The position numbers were made by a program, and so were the translations under genes. 64,000 nt of DNA. It comes from Amycolatopsis taiwanensis DSM 45107. GTDB lineage: Bacteria; Actinomycetota; Actinomycetes; Mycobacteriales; Pseudonocardiaceae. Below are positions 8,438 through 16,754 of this stretch, piece after piece. A model generated the notes under the pieces. The model had not been told where the DNA came from. It was given only the letters and a program-made list of their open reading frames with translations, and searched no databases. The stretch lies in contig NZ_JAFB01000031.1 in NCBI RefSeq assembly GCF_000519205.1, positions 41,816-105,815 of the forward strand, given 5' to 3'. Every line of letters begins with the position of its first letter. The first letter of the stretch is position 1.

Positions 8438-9633
8438 CCGACGTGTTCACCCAACCCGAGCTGCTGTTCCGGTGGTCCGGGGAGCACCCGTTTGTGCTCG
8501 CGCCGGAGCTGGTCCGGCTGCGCGACGAGCGGCCGCTGAGCAGGATGCTCTACCCCGACGGGCACAACGGCTGGCTGGCCACCGGCTACGACGAGGCCCG
8601 CGCGGTCCTCGCGCACCCCGGTTTCAGCAACCGGTACGAGCTCATGCACCTTCCGATACCGGGCATGACCGAAACACCGCCGCCCGCGCCGACGGGCGAC
8701 TTCCTCGGGATCGACCCACCCGAGCACACGCGCTTCCGCAAGCAGCTGGCAGGCAAGTTCACCGCCCGCCGGATGCGCCTGCTCACCGAGCAGGTCGCCG
8801 GCTTCACCGCCGACCGCCTCGCCGCGCTGGAACGCGAAGACCGGCCGGCGGACCTGATGGAGGTCTACGCGCGGCCCATCCCGGCACTGGTGATCTGCGA
8901 ACTGCTCGGCGTCCCCCTCGCCGATCGCGACTACTTCCGCAGCCTTGTGAACGGACTGCTGGTGCGCGAGGGCGTTACCCCGCAGAGCATGGCCGCCGCG
9001 TGGAACTCGATCCAGGAGTATGTCCGGGATCTCATCCCGGCCAAGCGGGCCGAGCCCACCGACGACATCCTGAGTGAGCTGACCTCCGGCGATCTGACCG
9101 ACGAGGAACTCGCCGGGGTCGGGGCCTTCCTGCTGGGCGCCGGCCTGCACACCACCGCCACCGTGCTGGGAATGGCCGTCTACACCCTGCTGCTCCACCC
9201 TGGTCAGCTCGCCGCACTGCGAAGCGACTCGGAACTGGTCGACAGTGCCGTCGAGGAACTGTTGCGCTACACCGGTATCAGCGCGGGCACGGTACGGGTC
9301 GCCCTGGAGGACGTCGAAATCGACAGCCAGGCGATCAAGGCGGGAGAAACCGTGATGATCTCCATGAACGCCGCCAACCGCGATCCCCGGCGGTTCGTTG
9401 ACCCGGACGTGCTCGACCTGCGCCGTGACGCCGCCGGGCACCTCACCTTCGTCCACGGCATCCACCAGTGCCTCGGTCAGCACCTGGCCCGCATCGAGTT
9501 GCGCACCGCACTGCCTGCCCTGCTCACCCGGTTTCCCACCCTGCGCCTCGCCATCCCGGCGCACGAGGTGCCGCTGCGCACCGAAGCCAACATGTACGAC
9601 CTGGAGCGGCTCCCGGTCAGCTGGGAGGCCTGA
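8434..9633 (+). CDS. Cytochrome P450 monooxygenase (full length)
   Basis: 399 residues, CYP105/107-like bacterial class I. The I-helix oxygen-activation motif is GAGLHTT (about residue 233), the ExxR pair is in EELLRY (about 273), and the haem loop is FVHGIHQCLGQ with Cys near 345. The F-to-G region absent from the upstream paralogue is present (YFRSLVNGLLV). The ATG start at 8434 follows AAAGGAAG and overlaps the end of the reductase remnant. The two P450s are clearly related, so the cassette arose by duplication. It is probably the only catalytically competent P450 here, though it would need a reductase encoded elsewhere. Confidence 0.93.
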   Translation: MTDVFTQPELLFRWSGEHPFVLAPELVRLRDERPLSRMLYPDGHNGWLATGYDEARAVLAHPGFSNRYELMHLPIPGMTETPPPAPTGDFLGIDPPEHTRFRKQLAGKFTARRMRLLTEQVAGFTADRLAALEREDRPADLMEVYARPIPALVICELLGVPLADRDYFRSLVNGLLVREGVTPQSMAAAWNSIQEYVRDLIPAKRAEPTDDILSELTSGDLTDEELAGVGAFLLGAGLHTTATVLGMAVYTLLLHPGQLAALRSDSELVDSAVEELLRYTGISAGTVRVALEDVEIDSQAIKAGETVMISMNAANRDPRRFVDPDVLDLRRDAAGHLTFVHGIHQCLGQHLARIELRTALPALLTRFPTLRLAIPAHEVPLRTEANMYDLERLPVSWEA

Positions 9634-10160
9634 CGTCGGCGTGGCTGCCGGCCCCATGGCGACGATCATCGAGGCGGTGAAGATCTACCGGAAGCTGGCC
9701 AAGCAACGCCCCGACGCCTCCTTCCCAACCTCACCTCGCCGAGAGCCTGCACAACCTCTGAACGCACTGTCCTCGGCAGTACGTAGGCGACCACCAGTGC
9801 CGTAGTTCTGGTCGAGACTCGTCTGGCGACCTTGGCCTCGCTGAGGATGCGGTCGATCCCGATGGCTCGGGTGCTTTTTTGGCGAACAGGATCGACGCCG
9901 TGTCAAGCAGTCGCTACGCCGGCAGGGCGTGATCCCGCGTAGTGGACATGACCATGGGAATAGCGCCGGATCCTGGCAGGCTGACCGGTCTGTTCGTTAC
10001 GGTGCGAGGTGTGCGGATGATTTCGCTGGTGCAGCGGCGCCATATCGACCTTCAACGGGTCGCCAGCGCCGTGTGCCGATAGTCGCTTTCCGGGCGCGCG
10101 CGGCCGGGGTCTCGGTCGCAATTTTCCTTTGATGAGCACGAATTTGGCGAGGAGCCGATC
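9634..10160. other. Gene-free stretch with a TPR-protein relic
   Basis: Just after the P450 the plus strand (9655-9770) reads IIEAVKIYRKLAKQRPDA, then shifts frame to LAESLHNL before a stop. This is the consensus of actinobacterial tetratricopeptide repeats (AVEIYRRLAEARPDAFLPDLAMSLNNL type). The fragment is about 35 residues with no start. The remaining 390 bp to the DUF4242 gene show no gene I can support; the promoter of the following operon should lie in its last part. Confidence 0.5.
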
Positions 10161-10691
10161 ATGCCATTGTACCTGTTCGAAGTGACACCCGAGCGTGCCG
10201 AGCGCGCGGCCGTGACCGCTGTGCTGGCGCGGATCGGGGAGCTCGCCGCCTCGGTGGGCGGTGAACTGATCGAGTCCCAGGTCGCCGCCGGCCACGAGCG
10301 GTTGTTCGTGATCGTCGAAGCGGAGCGGGCTGGTGCCGAGGCGCTGCGCGGGCAGTTTCCGGGCAGCGACGCACGCGGCCCGGACGAGGTCCGGCTGGTG
10401 GGCGCCGACCTGGCGGAACTCAAGGCCGCGCGGCCGAAGGCCGGGTACCTCGTGGAATGGGACCTGCCCGCCGAGCTGGACATGGACACTTACCTCGCGC
10501 GTAAGAAGGCGAAGGCGCCGCTGTACGCCGACGTGCCGGAGGCGAGTTTCCTGCGCACCTACGTGCGGGAGGACATGGCCAAATGCCTGTGCCTCTACGA
10601 CGCACCAGACGAAGACGTGGTCCGCGCGGCGCGAAAGGCCGTGGACACTCCGATCGACCGCCTGCACGCGCTCGAAGGACCGGGGCGGTGA
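10161..10691 (+). CDS. DUF4242 ferredoxin-like-fold protein, first gene of ABC operon
   Basis: 176 residues. The C-terminal half (from about residue 95) matches the DUF4242/SCO4226-type family: YLVEWDLPAELDMDTYLAR, FLRTYVREDMAKCLCLYDAPD, then KAVDTPIDRLH. Family members have a small alpha/beta ferredoxin-like fold, and some bind nickel; no enzymatic role is established. The N-terminal half is a second, more diverged alpha/beta unit (LYLFEVTPERAERAAV), so the protein may be a tandem fold. The gene starts at ATG 10161 and its TGA overlaps the GTG of the flavoprotein gene. The strict coupling suggests a regulatory or accessory role in uptake or oxidation of the transported compound. Confidence 0.75.
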   Translation: MPLYLFEVTPERAERAAVTAVLARIGELAASVGGELIESQVAAGHERLFVIVEAERAGAEALRGQFPGSDARGPDEVRLVGADLAELKAARPKAGYLVEWDLPAELDMDTYLARKKAKAPLYADVPEASFLRTYVREDMAKCLCLYDAPDEDVVRAARKAVDTPIDRLHALEGPGR

Positions 10692-11743
10692 CCGTGCGCC
10701 TCGCTGAAGAGGACACCGCGGTGAGGGTGCGCGAGTTCTTCGCCGCCCGTGCCGCCGAGACGGATTCCGTGGACGGTGATGTCCGCCCCGGACTGCGCCT
10801 GCTCGGTGAGCTGGGTGTCCTCGGGCTCGGCGCCGGCGCCGACGGCGGCGATCTGCTTGGGGAGACGATCGAGGTGATCGCGGAGGTCGCAGGAGAATGT
10901 CTCAGCTCCGCGTTCTCCCTGTGGGCGCACCGGATGGTGCTGGAATACCTGGCCCGCGGGCGGGCCACGGCGCTCACGGCCACGATCGAACCCGCGCTGC
11001 ACGAGGGTGTGCTGGTCGGCTCGACCGCGATGGCGACCGCGTTGCGGGACATCGCCGGGATCGCACCGGTGCCGGTGGTGGCGGAACCGGTGCGCGGCGG
11101 GCTCCGCCTGAGCGGACCGATTCCGTGGGCGTCGAACCTGTTCCCCGGCGCGGTGATCGTGCTTCCGGCACGGCTGCCCGATGACCGCCGCGCCGTCGTG
11201 TTTGTGCGGCTCGATGACCCCGGAGTCGAGACGGCAGCCGCGCCGAAACTGCTCGCGCTCAACGGCACCGGTTCGTCGTCGGTGCGGCTCCACGACGTCG
11301 AGGTGCCCGATGAAGCCGTGCTCAGTACCGACCTGCCGGCGTTCGTCGCCGCTTTCCGGCCCACGTTCCTGCTGGCACAGACGGCGTTCTGCGTTGGGCT
11401 GGCAGCACGTTCGCTGACCGAGGCGGAACAACGGATAAAAGGCACGAACACCGAGCTGGCCACGGACCTGGCCGAGCAAAGTGCATTGCTCGACGACCTG
11501 CGAGCCCGCTCGCGGACTTTCGCGCAGGACACGCGCCGCCACGCCGTGCGCGAATTCATCCGGCTGCGCCTCGACGGCGCGCGGCTCGCGGTCGCCGCGA
11601 CCCGGCTGGAGGCGACGGTCGCCGGCGGGGGTGGCTATGTGGCCGCCAGCGGCACCAGCCGGCGCCTGCGTGAGGCCGCGTTCCTGCCCATCCAGTCACC
11701 CACGGAAGGACAGTTGCGATGGGAGCTGCGGCACTTCGCCTGA
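10688..11743 (+). CDS. Acyl-CoA-dehydrogenase-fold flavoprotein
   Basis: 351 residues with the acyl-CoA dehydrogenase layout: N-terminal helices, a central beta domain (LRLSGPIPWASNLFPGAVIV, then SSVRLHDVEVPDEAVLS) and a C-terminal helical domain. It is shorter than beta-oxidation enzymes (about 380), and I cannot identify the catalytic Glu. ACAD-fold proteins encoded with SsuABC-type transporters are often FMNH2-dependent monooxygenases or desulfurisation enzymes (DszC/SfnB type), which is the inferred role here. GTG 10688 overlaps the preceding stop by four bases, and the 3' end overlaps the ATPase gene by 25 bases. Confidence 0.75.
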   Translation: MTVRLAEEDTAVRVREFFAARAAETDSVDGDVRPGLRLLGELGVLGLGAGADGGDLLGETIEVIAEVAGECLSSAFSLWAHRMVLEYLARGRATALTATIEPALHEGVLVGSTAMATALRDIAGIAPVPVVAEPVRGGLRLSGPIPWASNLFPGAVIVLPARLPDDRRAVVFVRLDDPGVETAAAPKLLALNGTGSSSVRLHDVEVPDEAVLSTDLPAFVAAFRPTFLLAQTAFCVGLAARSLTEAEQRIKGTNTELATDLAEQSALLDDLRARSRTFAQDTRRHAVREFIRLRLDGARLAVAATRLEATVAGGGGYVAASGTSRRLREAAFLPIQSPTEGQLRWELRHFA

Positions 11744-12453
11744 CCGGCGCGGTCAAGACTTACGGCGCCAAGGCCGTCCTGGACGGGCTCGATCTCGACG
11801 TCCAGCCGCGCGAGCGACTGGCCGTGCTCGGTCCGAGCGGAACCGGCAAGTCGACGCTGCTGCGGATGCTGGCCGGCCTGGAACCGCTCGATTCCGGGCA
11901 ACTCGCCTGCACCGAGATCACCGCGACGGTCTTCCAGCAGCCCTTGCTCCTGCCGTGGCTGACCGTGCGGGACAACGTTGCGCTGGGCGGCCGGTTTCGC
12001 GGCAACCGGGCGCGGTTCAAGCAGGAGTGGGTCGCTCACCTGCTGGAGCTGTTCGGCCTCGGCCCGCTCGCCGGCGCGTTCCCCGACCAGCTTTCCGGTG
12101 GGCAGGCGCAGCGGGTGGCCGTGGCCAGGGCACTGGCGATCCGGCCGAGCGTGCTGTTGCTGGACGAGCCGTTCAGCGCGCTCGACCCGGCGACCCGACG
12201 CGACCTGCAGCGGTGGTTACGAGAGGCGGTCGGCTCGCTCGGTCTGACCGTCGTGATAGTCACCCACGACGTCGACGAGGCGCTGTTCCTCGCCACCTCG
12301 ATCGCGGCGCTGGACGGGTCGGGCCGGATCGCCCGGCGCTGGCACACTGAACCGCCGGCCGACCACGACGAGCTGGCCGGGCACGTGCTGCGCCAGGAAC
12401 TGCTGGACGCGTACCGTTCCCAGCTCGGCTCGGCACCGGCGGCAACGCCGTGA
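11719..12453 (+). CDS. ABC transporter ATPase (SsuB/TauB/NrtD-like)
   Basis: 244 residues. Walker A is GPSGTGKST (38-46), the Q-loop region is FQQPLLLPWLTVRDNV, the signature LSGGQAQRVAVARALA, Walker B VLLLDEPFSALD, and the switch His is in IVTHDVDEA. The FQQ-LLPW Q-loop is typical of the nitrate/sulfonate/taurine subfamily. It energises uptake with the permease at 13592. The ATG lies inside the end of the flavoprotein gene, and the stop overlaps the GTG of the binding-protein gene, so the whole operon is translationally coupled. Confidence 0.93.
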   Translation: MGAAALRLTGAVKTYGAKAVLDGLDLDVQPRERLAVLGPSGTGKSTLLRMLAGLEPLDSGQLACTEITATVFQQPLLLPWLTVRDNVALGGRFRGNRARFKQEWVAHLLELFGLGPLAGAFPDQLSGGQAQRVAVARALAIRPSVLLLDEPFSALDPATRRDLQRWLREAVGSLGLTVVIVTHDVDEALFLATSIAALDGSGRIARRWHTEPPADHDELAGHVLRQELLDAYRSQLGSAPAATP

Positions 12454-13595
12454 CGGCAGGAGCGGTGACGCGCCGAGTCGCGCTGCGAGCCGGGCTCGCC
12501 CTGGGCGCCGCCGGTGGCCTGGCGGGCATCGCCGATCTTGCCGCTTCGGACGCGGGCGCGCGGAGTCCCGGCGAACCGCTGCGGATCGGCTACCTGCCGA
12601 TCACCGACGCCGCGCCCCTGCTGGTCGCCCACGAACAGGGACATTTCGCGCGCGCCGGGGTCGCCACGCAGCGACCGGTCCTGTTCCGCAGCTGGGAATC
12701 GCTCGCGCAGGCCTTCCTCGCTGGTGAGGTCGAAGTCGTGCACCTGCTGATGCCCTTCGCGGTGCAACTGCGATACGCGCTCAGCGCGCCGGTCAAGATC
12801 CTCGCCTGGAACCACACCAATGGTTCCGCGCTCACCGTCTCGAACGGGGTGCGCGATCTGCGCGAGCTGGCCGGCCGCCAGGTCGCGGTGCCGTTCTGGT
12901 GGTCGATCCACAATGTCGTGGTCCAGCAGATGCTCCGCGCCGCCGGGCTGACGCCCGTCGTCCGGCAGGCGCCCGCTGCCGATCAGGGCACCGTGCAACT
13001 GCTCGTGCTGAGCCCGGCGGACATGGTGCCGGCGCTCCAGGTCGGCACCATCGGCGGCTATATCGTCGCGGACCCGTTCAACGCCGTCGCCGAGGCGAAG
13101 AACGTCGGCCGGATCCAGCGGTTCGTCGGCGACGTCTGGCGCGACCACGCCTGCTGTGTCGTCGTCGCCCGGGAGGATCTGCTCGACCAGTCTCCGGACC
13201 GGGCCCGTGCGCTGACCGACGGTCTGGTCGCCGCGCAGCGGTGGGTCGACGGTCACCGGCCGGACGCCGCGAAACTGCTGTCCGGGCAACGGTATCTGCC
13301 GCAGCCGTTGCCGGCGATTACCCGTGCGCTGAGCTATCCGGCCGGACACGGCGCACCACACCACCCGGACTGGCAGGGGCAGCGGATCGGGTTCGAGCCA
13401 TATCCGTACGCGAGCTACACCACCAGTCTGGTGAACGCGATGCGAGAAACCGTCGTCGACGGTGACAAGTCGTTTGTGGACGGTCTGCGTGCCGGGGAGG
13501 TGCATCGGGATCTCGTCGACGACCGGTTCGTCCGGGCCAGTCTCGGTGGCCTGCCCGCTGGACTGACCAGGACCGAAGAGGTGCAGCCACAGTGA
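12450..13595 (+). CDS. ABC substrate-binding protein (NrtA/SsuA-like)
   Basis: 381 residues. The N-terminus TRRVALRAGLALGAAGGLAG resembles a twin-arginine export signal without a lipobox cysteine, so the protein is probably exported folded. The mature part starts LRIGYLPITDAAPLLVAHEQG, the NMT1/SsuA/NrtA-type opening. The motif VPFWWSIHNVVVQQMLR and the lack of a typical sulfonate pocket make it closer to NrtA/CmpA forms. The ligand cannot be read from sequence; organosulfur or a related small anion is likely from context. Overlaps with both neighbours are four bases. Confidence 0.85.
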   Translation: MTAGAVTRRVALRAGLALGAAGGLAGIADLAASDAGARSPGEPLRIGYLPITDAAPLLVAHEQGHFARAGVATQRPVLFRSWESLAQAFLAGEVEVVHLLMPFAVQLRYALSAPVKILAWNHTNGSALTVSNGVRDLRELAGRQVAVPFWWSIHNVVVQQMLRAAGLTPVVRQAPAADQGTVQLLVLSPADMVPALQVGTIGGYIVADPFNAVAEAKNVGRIQRFVGDVWRDHACCVVVAREDLLDQSPDRARALTDGLVAAQRWVDGHRPDAAKLLSGQRYLPQPLPAITRALSYPAGHGAPHHPDWQGQRIGFEPYPYASYTTSLVNAMRETVVDGDKSFVDGLRAGEVHRDLVDDRFVRASLGGLPAGLTRTEEVQPQ

Positions 13596-14410
13596 AGAAC
13601 TGGAAACTCGGGGCGGCCGGGATCGTCGTCGCGGTCGCCGTGTGGTGGCTGGTGACCTCGGTGATCGCCCGCCCGGACAGCCTGCTGTCGGCGTTCGGCC
13701 CGCAGCACGCCATCCCCGCCATCGGCGACCTCGCCGCACAGGGGGTGCTCGCCGAGGACGTGCTCACCAGCCTGTTCCGGTTGCTGGCCGGGTTGTTGAT
13801 CGCCGCCGTACTGGGTCTGGTGCTGGGGATCGCGGTCGGTTCGATCCCCGAGCTGGACGCCGCGACCAGGCCGGTGTTCCAGTTCCTGCGGATGGTCTCA
13901 CCACTTTCGTGGGCGCCGGTGGCGATCGGGCTGTTCGGCATCGGGCACCGTCCGGTGTATTTCCTCGTCGCCGCCGCGGCCATCTGGCCCATCGTGCTCA
14001 ACACCGCTCAGGGGGTCCGTTCGATCGACCGCGGGTTCCTGCTGGTGGCCCGCTCGCTCGGGGCGGGCCGGACCGAAACCCTGACCAGCGTCGCGCTCCC
14101 GGCGATCCGCCCGCACCTGCTCACCGGATTCCGCCTGGCACTGGGGATCGCCTGGGTCGTCCTGGTGCCCGCCGAGATGCTCGGGGTGACCTCCGGGCTC
14201 GGCTACGAGATCCTCAACTCGCGCGACCAGCTCGCCTACGACAAGGTCATGGCGGTCATCCTGGTGATCGGCGTGCTCGGCTACCTGCTCGACGTCCTCG
14301 CCCGCTGGATTTTCACCCCGCGCAACCGTCGTCAAGGGACCGACGGCACCGGCAGCCCGAAGCGTTTGCGCACAGGCGGTCCAACATTGGGGAAAGACCT
14401 CGTCAGGTAG
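13592..14410 (+). CDS. ABC transporter permease (SsuC/TauC-like)
   Basis: 272 residues with about six membrane helices. The EAA coupling loop lies in ARSLGAGRTETLTSVALP followed by AIRPHLLTGFRLALG, the usual contact with the ATPase. PLSWAPVAIGLFGIG is the family's central helix. The GTG start at 13592 overlaps the preceding TGA. It is the last gene of the five-gene operon; the TAG at 14408-14410 is followed by degraded DNA. Confidence 0.9.
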   Translation: MKNWKLGAAGIVVAVAVWWLVTSVIARPDSLLSAFGPQHAIPAIGDLAAQGVLAEDVLTSLFRLLAGLLIAAVLGLVLGIAVGSIPELDAATRPVFQFLRMVSPLSWAPVAIGLFGIGHRPVYFLVAAAAIWPIVLNTAQGVRSIDRGFLLVARSLGAGRTETLTSVALPAIRPHLLTGFRLALGIAWVVLVPAEMLGVTSGLGYEILNSRDQLAYDKVMAVILVIGVLGYLLDVLARWIFTPRNRRQGTDGTGSPKRLRTGGPTLGKDLVR

Positions 14411-14859
14411 ATGTCAAACCGTTGTTCGGGATACTCCAGGGGAGTCCTGTTTTCGGGCGGCGGTCACAATTCCTGTGACGGTGATACGCATTCCGGTCGA
14501 AAGCGGGTGAGCGTGCCCGATGTGCTGTGGCCGTGGCTACAGGCGCCGTGCACGCTTGTGGCGGCGTTCGATTTCGCCGAGGCCGCCGGAGCGGCAGTGA
14601 CGCTGCCGTAGTGCGGGAGGGCGTGGTGCCCTCGCTGCCTCCTCGATCAAGGCGGCCGAGACCTACCTCGAGGCCGAAGCCGGTTCGGGTGGCGAGGTGG
14701 CCGCGTTGCTGTTGTGCCAGTCGGGTTCCGGCAAGGAGGCCGCTCGTCGCGAGATCGCCACGATCGGGACTCTGCGAGCGGCCGGGCGGCGATGACCTAC
14801 GCCACCGACGACCCGTCCGGGGGTGTCCCTATGGGTTTGTCAACCGGTGTAGGTCCCGG
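14411..14859. other. Degraded stretch, unrecognised coding relic
   Basis: No intact gene. Between about 14640 and 14795 the plus strand reads AAETYLEAEAGSGGEVAALL, then GSGKEAARREIATIGTLRAA and a stop. This looks like the tail of a former gene, but I cannot assign a family and there is no start in frame. A hairpin terminator for the ABC operon is not obvious. Confidence 0.4.
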
Positions 14860-15216
14860 TCACCATAGTTCGTCGAGGGTCGTGAGGTGCTTGCGGAAAG
14901 CTCTAGCGTCCTTGGTTGGGAGGTTTGCTGCGACGAGTTGCAGGATTCGGCGTAGCTCATCGGGGTCGGGGCAGCACTGCAGTACTCCGCAGCCGTGGCT
15001 GGGATCCCATAGACGGTGCATGGGGTCGCGGGCGAATTGCTCCCAGGCGCGCAGTGCTTCGGCGGCGGCGCCGGGCCAGAGCCGGCTGCGTTCGATGTGG
15101 ACGAGTTGCGCGCGGCCTCGTGCCGAGAGGCCGGCAAGCGTAGGGATTGCCGCCTCGTCGGGCCGGCAACGGCGGGGAGTGTGTGCCCGAACACGGGCCG
15201 GCGATCTACGCGGCAT
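14860..15216 (-). CDS. Conserved small actinobacterial protein of unknown function
   Basis: 118 residues. The N-terminus is Arg-rich (residues 1-20). A central block WPGAAAEALRAWEQFARDP leads into a Cys-containing loop GCGVLQCCPDPDELRRIL and an acidic/helical tail KDARAFRKHLTTLDELW. The composition and third-base pattern are those of a real high-GC gene, and I recall similar tails in Pseudonocardiaceae hypothetical proteins. No function is known. It is flanked by debris on both sides and could be a leftover of a mobile region. Confidence 0.6.
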   Translation of the reverse strand: MPRRSPARVRAHTPRRCRPDEAAIPTLAGLSARGRAQLVHIERSRLWPGAAAEALRAWEQFARDPMHRLWDPSHGCGVLQCCPDPDELRRILQLVAANLPTKDARAFRKHLTTLDELW

Positions 15217-15285
15217 CGCCCTTTCGCGTGGTCAGCATGGGGCCGATTTTAATCAGGTGCAGGTTGGTAAGCGGTAGCTGTGCGT

Positions 15286-15580
15286 TCATGTCGTTTGGGC
15301 AAGGGGAGAGGCGGGGGTTCGGTAGCAGGTTTTGTTGCGGAGCATGGCGAACGGGACGTCGCAGCGGCATCGGGCGAGGCAGATGAGGGCGGCGTTGTGT
15401 TTCTTGCCTTTGGCTCGTTTCGGTCGTAGTAGGCGCGGCTGACCGGGTCGGAAAGGGCGGCGAAGGCGGCGAGGAAGAACGTTCGTTTGAGGCGGCGATT
15501 TCCGGTTCTGGCGGGGTGTTGCCCTTGATGGAGGTGCCGGAGCGGTGGGTGGCCGGAGCGATGCCGTGACTCACCCTGGC
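15286..15580 (-). pseudogene. IS110-family transposase, 3' relic
   Basis: The minus strand carries the C-terminus of an IS110/IS116 transposase in two frames: GIAPATHRSGTSIKG, then after a shift FFLAAFAALSDPVSRAYYDR, HNAALICLARCRCDV and FAMLRNKTCYRTP before a stop near 15286. About 95 of about 400 residues remain. The N-terminal DEDD nuclease domain is absent. Confidence 0.75.
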
Positions 15581-16423
15581 CGTGGTCGCGGATGCCGCTG
15601 TTGCCGCTCGCTCGACGTGCTGATGGACCTGAGCGGGTCGTTCCTCGCCGACGCGGTGTGGCCGCTGGTCGGCGGTGCCGTTGTGTGCTCAGCGCGCCCC
15701 AACACCTTCGTCGCCGCGGCCGCGGTCATGGCTCCTGCGCGCTGATCTGATTGGCCCGCGCGACCGCTGGTAGCGACGCGGAGCCTGCTGGTCAGCCCGG
15801 ACAGCGTGGATCTCCGCGTTGCGGTACGTCGGCGGGCTCGCATCGGTGTGAGTGCGTTGGGCAGGTAATTTCAAGAGTCAGTAGGGGCAGCGAGAACGCG
15901 AGCCACTCTTGCTGGTTTGCCGCAGCGCGGGATGGCGGGGTCGTGCATGTCAGGAGGCTGTGTGCGAGCTGCTCCAGTTGGCCGAGCGGGACACGACGCT
16001 GCGACCCGCACGTGGCAGGCACGGCACACCCTCAAACCCCTGCACCACCCGGCCGACCGGCGACAGGGAGGGAACGAGATCGCCATCCCCACCACAGCGC
16101 CACCTCGCCGACCTGCGCCGCCGTCTCCCCTGGAAGCAGCACGCTCATTCGATCGGTGGATCCGGGCTCAGTGTAGAAACAATCGAGTGACTTTCGCCCC
16201 TAGTGTTGTGGAGCAAGAAATGGAATTCTGTCGCTAGACGATCGACTAATCTACAAAAAGTAGCACGATCAGACAGTCAGAAAGATCCAAGCGGATCACT
16301 TGGCCCTTATCGTGCCAATAGGCTCGTGTCTGGTACCGTTCGTATCGTTTGATCTCGGAGACTCTGAAGGCCACAGAGTGAGCAATGATTGTCGCGTTGT
16401 GCGACTATCGGGAGGATAGTCCA
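15581..16423. other. Gene-poor stretch leading into the low-GC island
   Basis: The plus strand 15620-15745 reads DVLMDLSGSFLADAVWPLVG and on to AAAAVMAPAR, which looks coding but is unrecognised and has no clear start. The rest to about 16200 holds only short frames. From about 16200 the DNA becomes distinctly more AT-rich and has no ORF until 16424. This last 200 bp is the obvious place for an island boundary and a promoter. Confidence 0.4.
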
Positions 16424-16735
16424 ATGGAGGTCGAGATCGACGTATTCAGTGGCCGGCCGAATCCCTCGTGGGAGGCTAGTAACGACGAGATGAAGTCGCC
16501 AACCTGTCAACTGACTGTAGGGACTCCCTCGTCAAATCGAGGCCAGGGCTGTAGCCACGTGCGCACGTGCTTGCCGCCTCAAGTGCGCTTCGACCTGATG
16601 GCGCTCGGCCAGATGGCTCGACCAACAACTCGAGATCGACTCGTGAGCTTCGGAGCGGGCACTCGTCGATCAGGGAGTCAGTCCGAGTCTTACAGGGGTT
16701 CTGACGCGGGTTCGTCAACGTGCAGTGCCAGTTAA
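16424..16735 (+). pseudogene. Broken gene of the FSGRPNPSW small-protein family
   Basis: ATG 16424 follows GGAGG with good spacing and opens MEVEIDVFSGRPNPSW, a start shared by small uncharacterised actinobacterial proteins. The conserved sequence then drifts: the same frame gives a Ser/Arg-rich tail, while another frame near 16655-16725 reads RALVDQGVSPSLTGVLTRVR, which looks like the original C-terminus and runs into the HAF gene. At least one frameshift and an in-frame stop (16644-16646) separate them. The function of the family is unknown to me. Confidence 0.5.
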
Positions 16736-16754
16736 TCACGGAATGGAACAGCAG

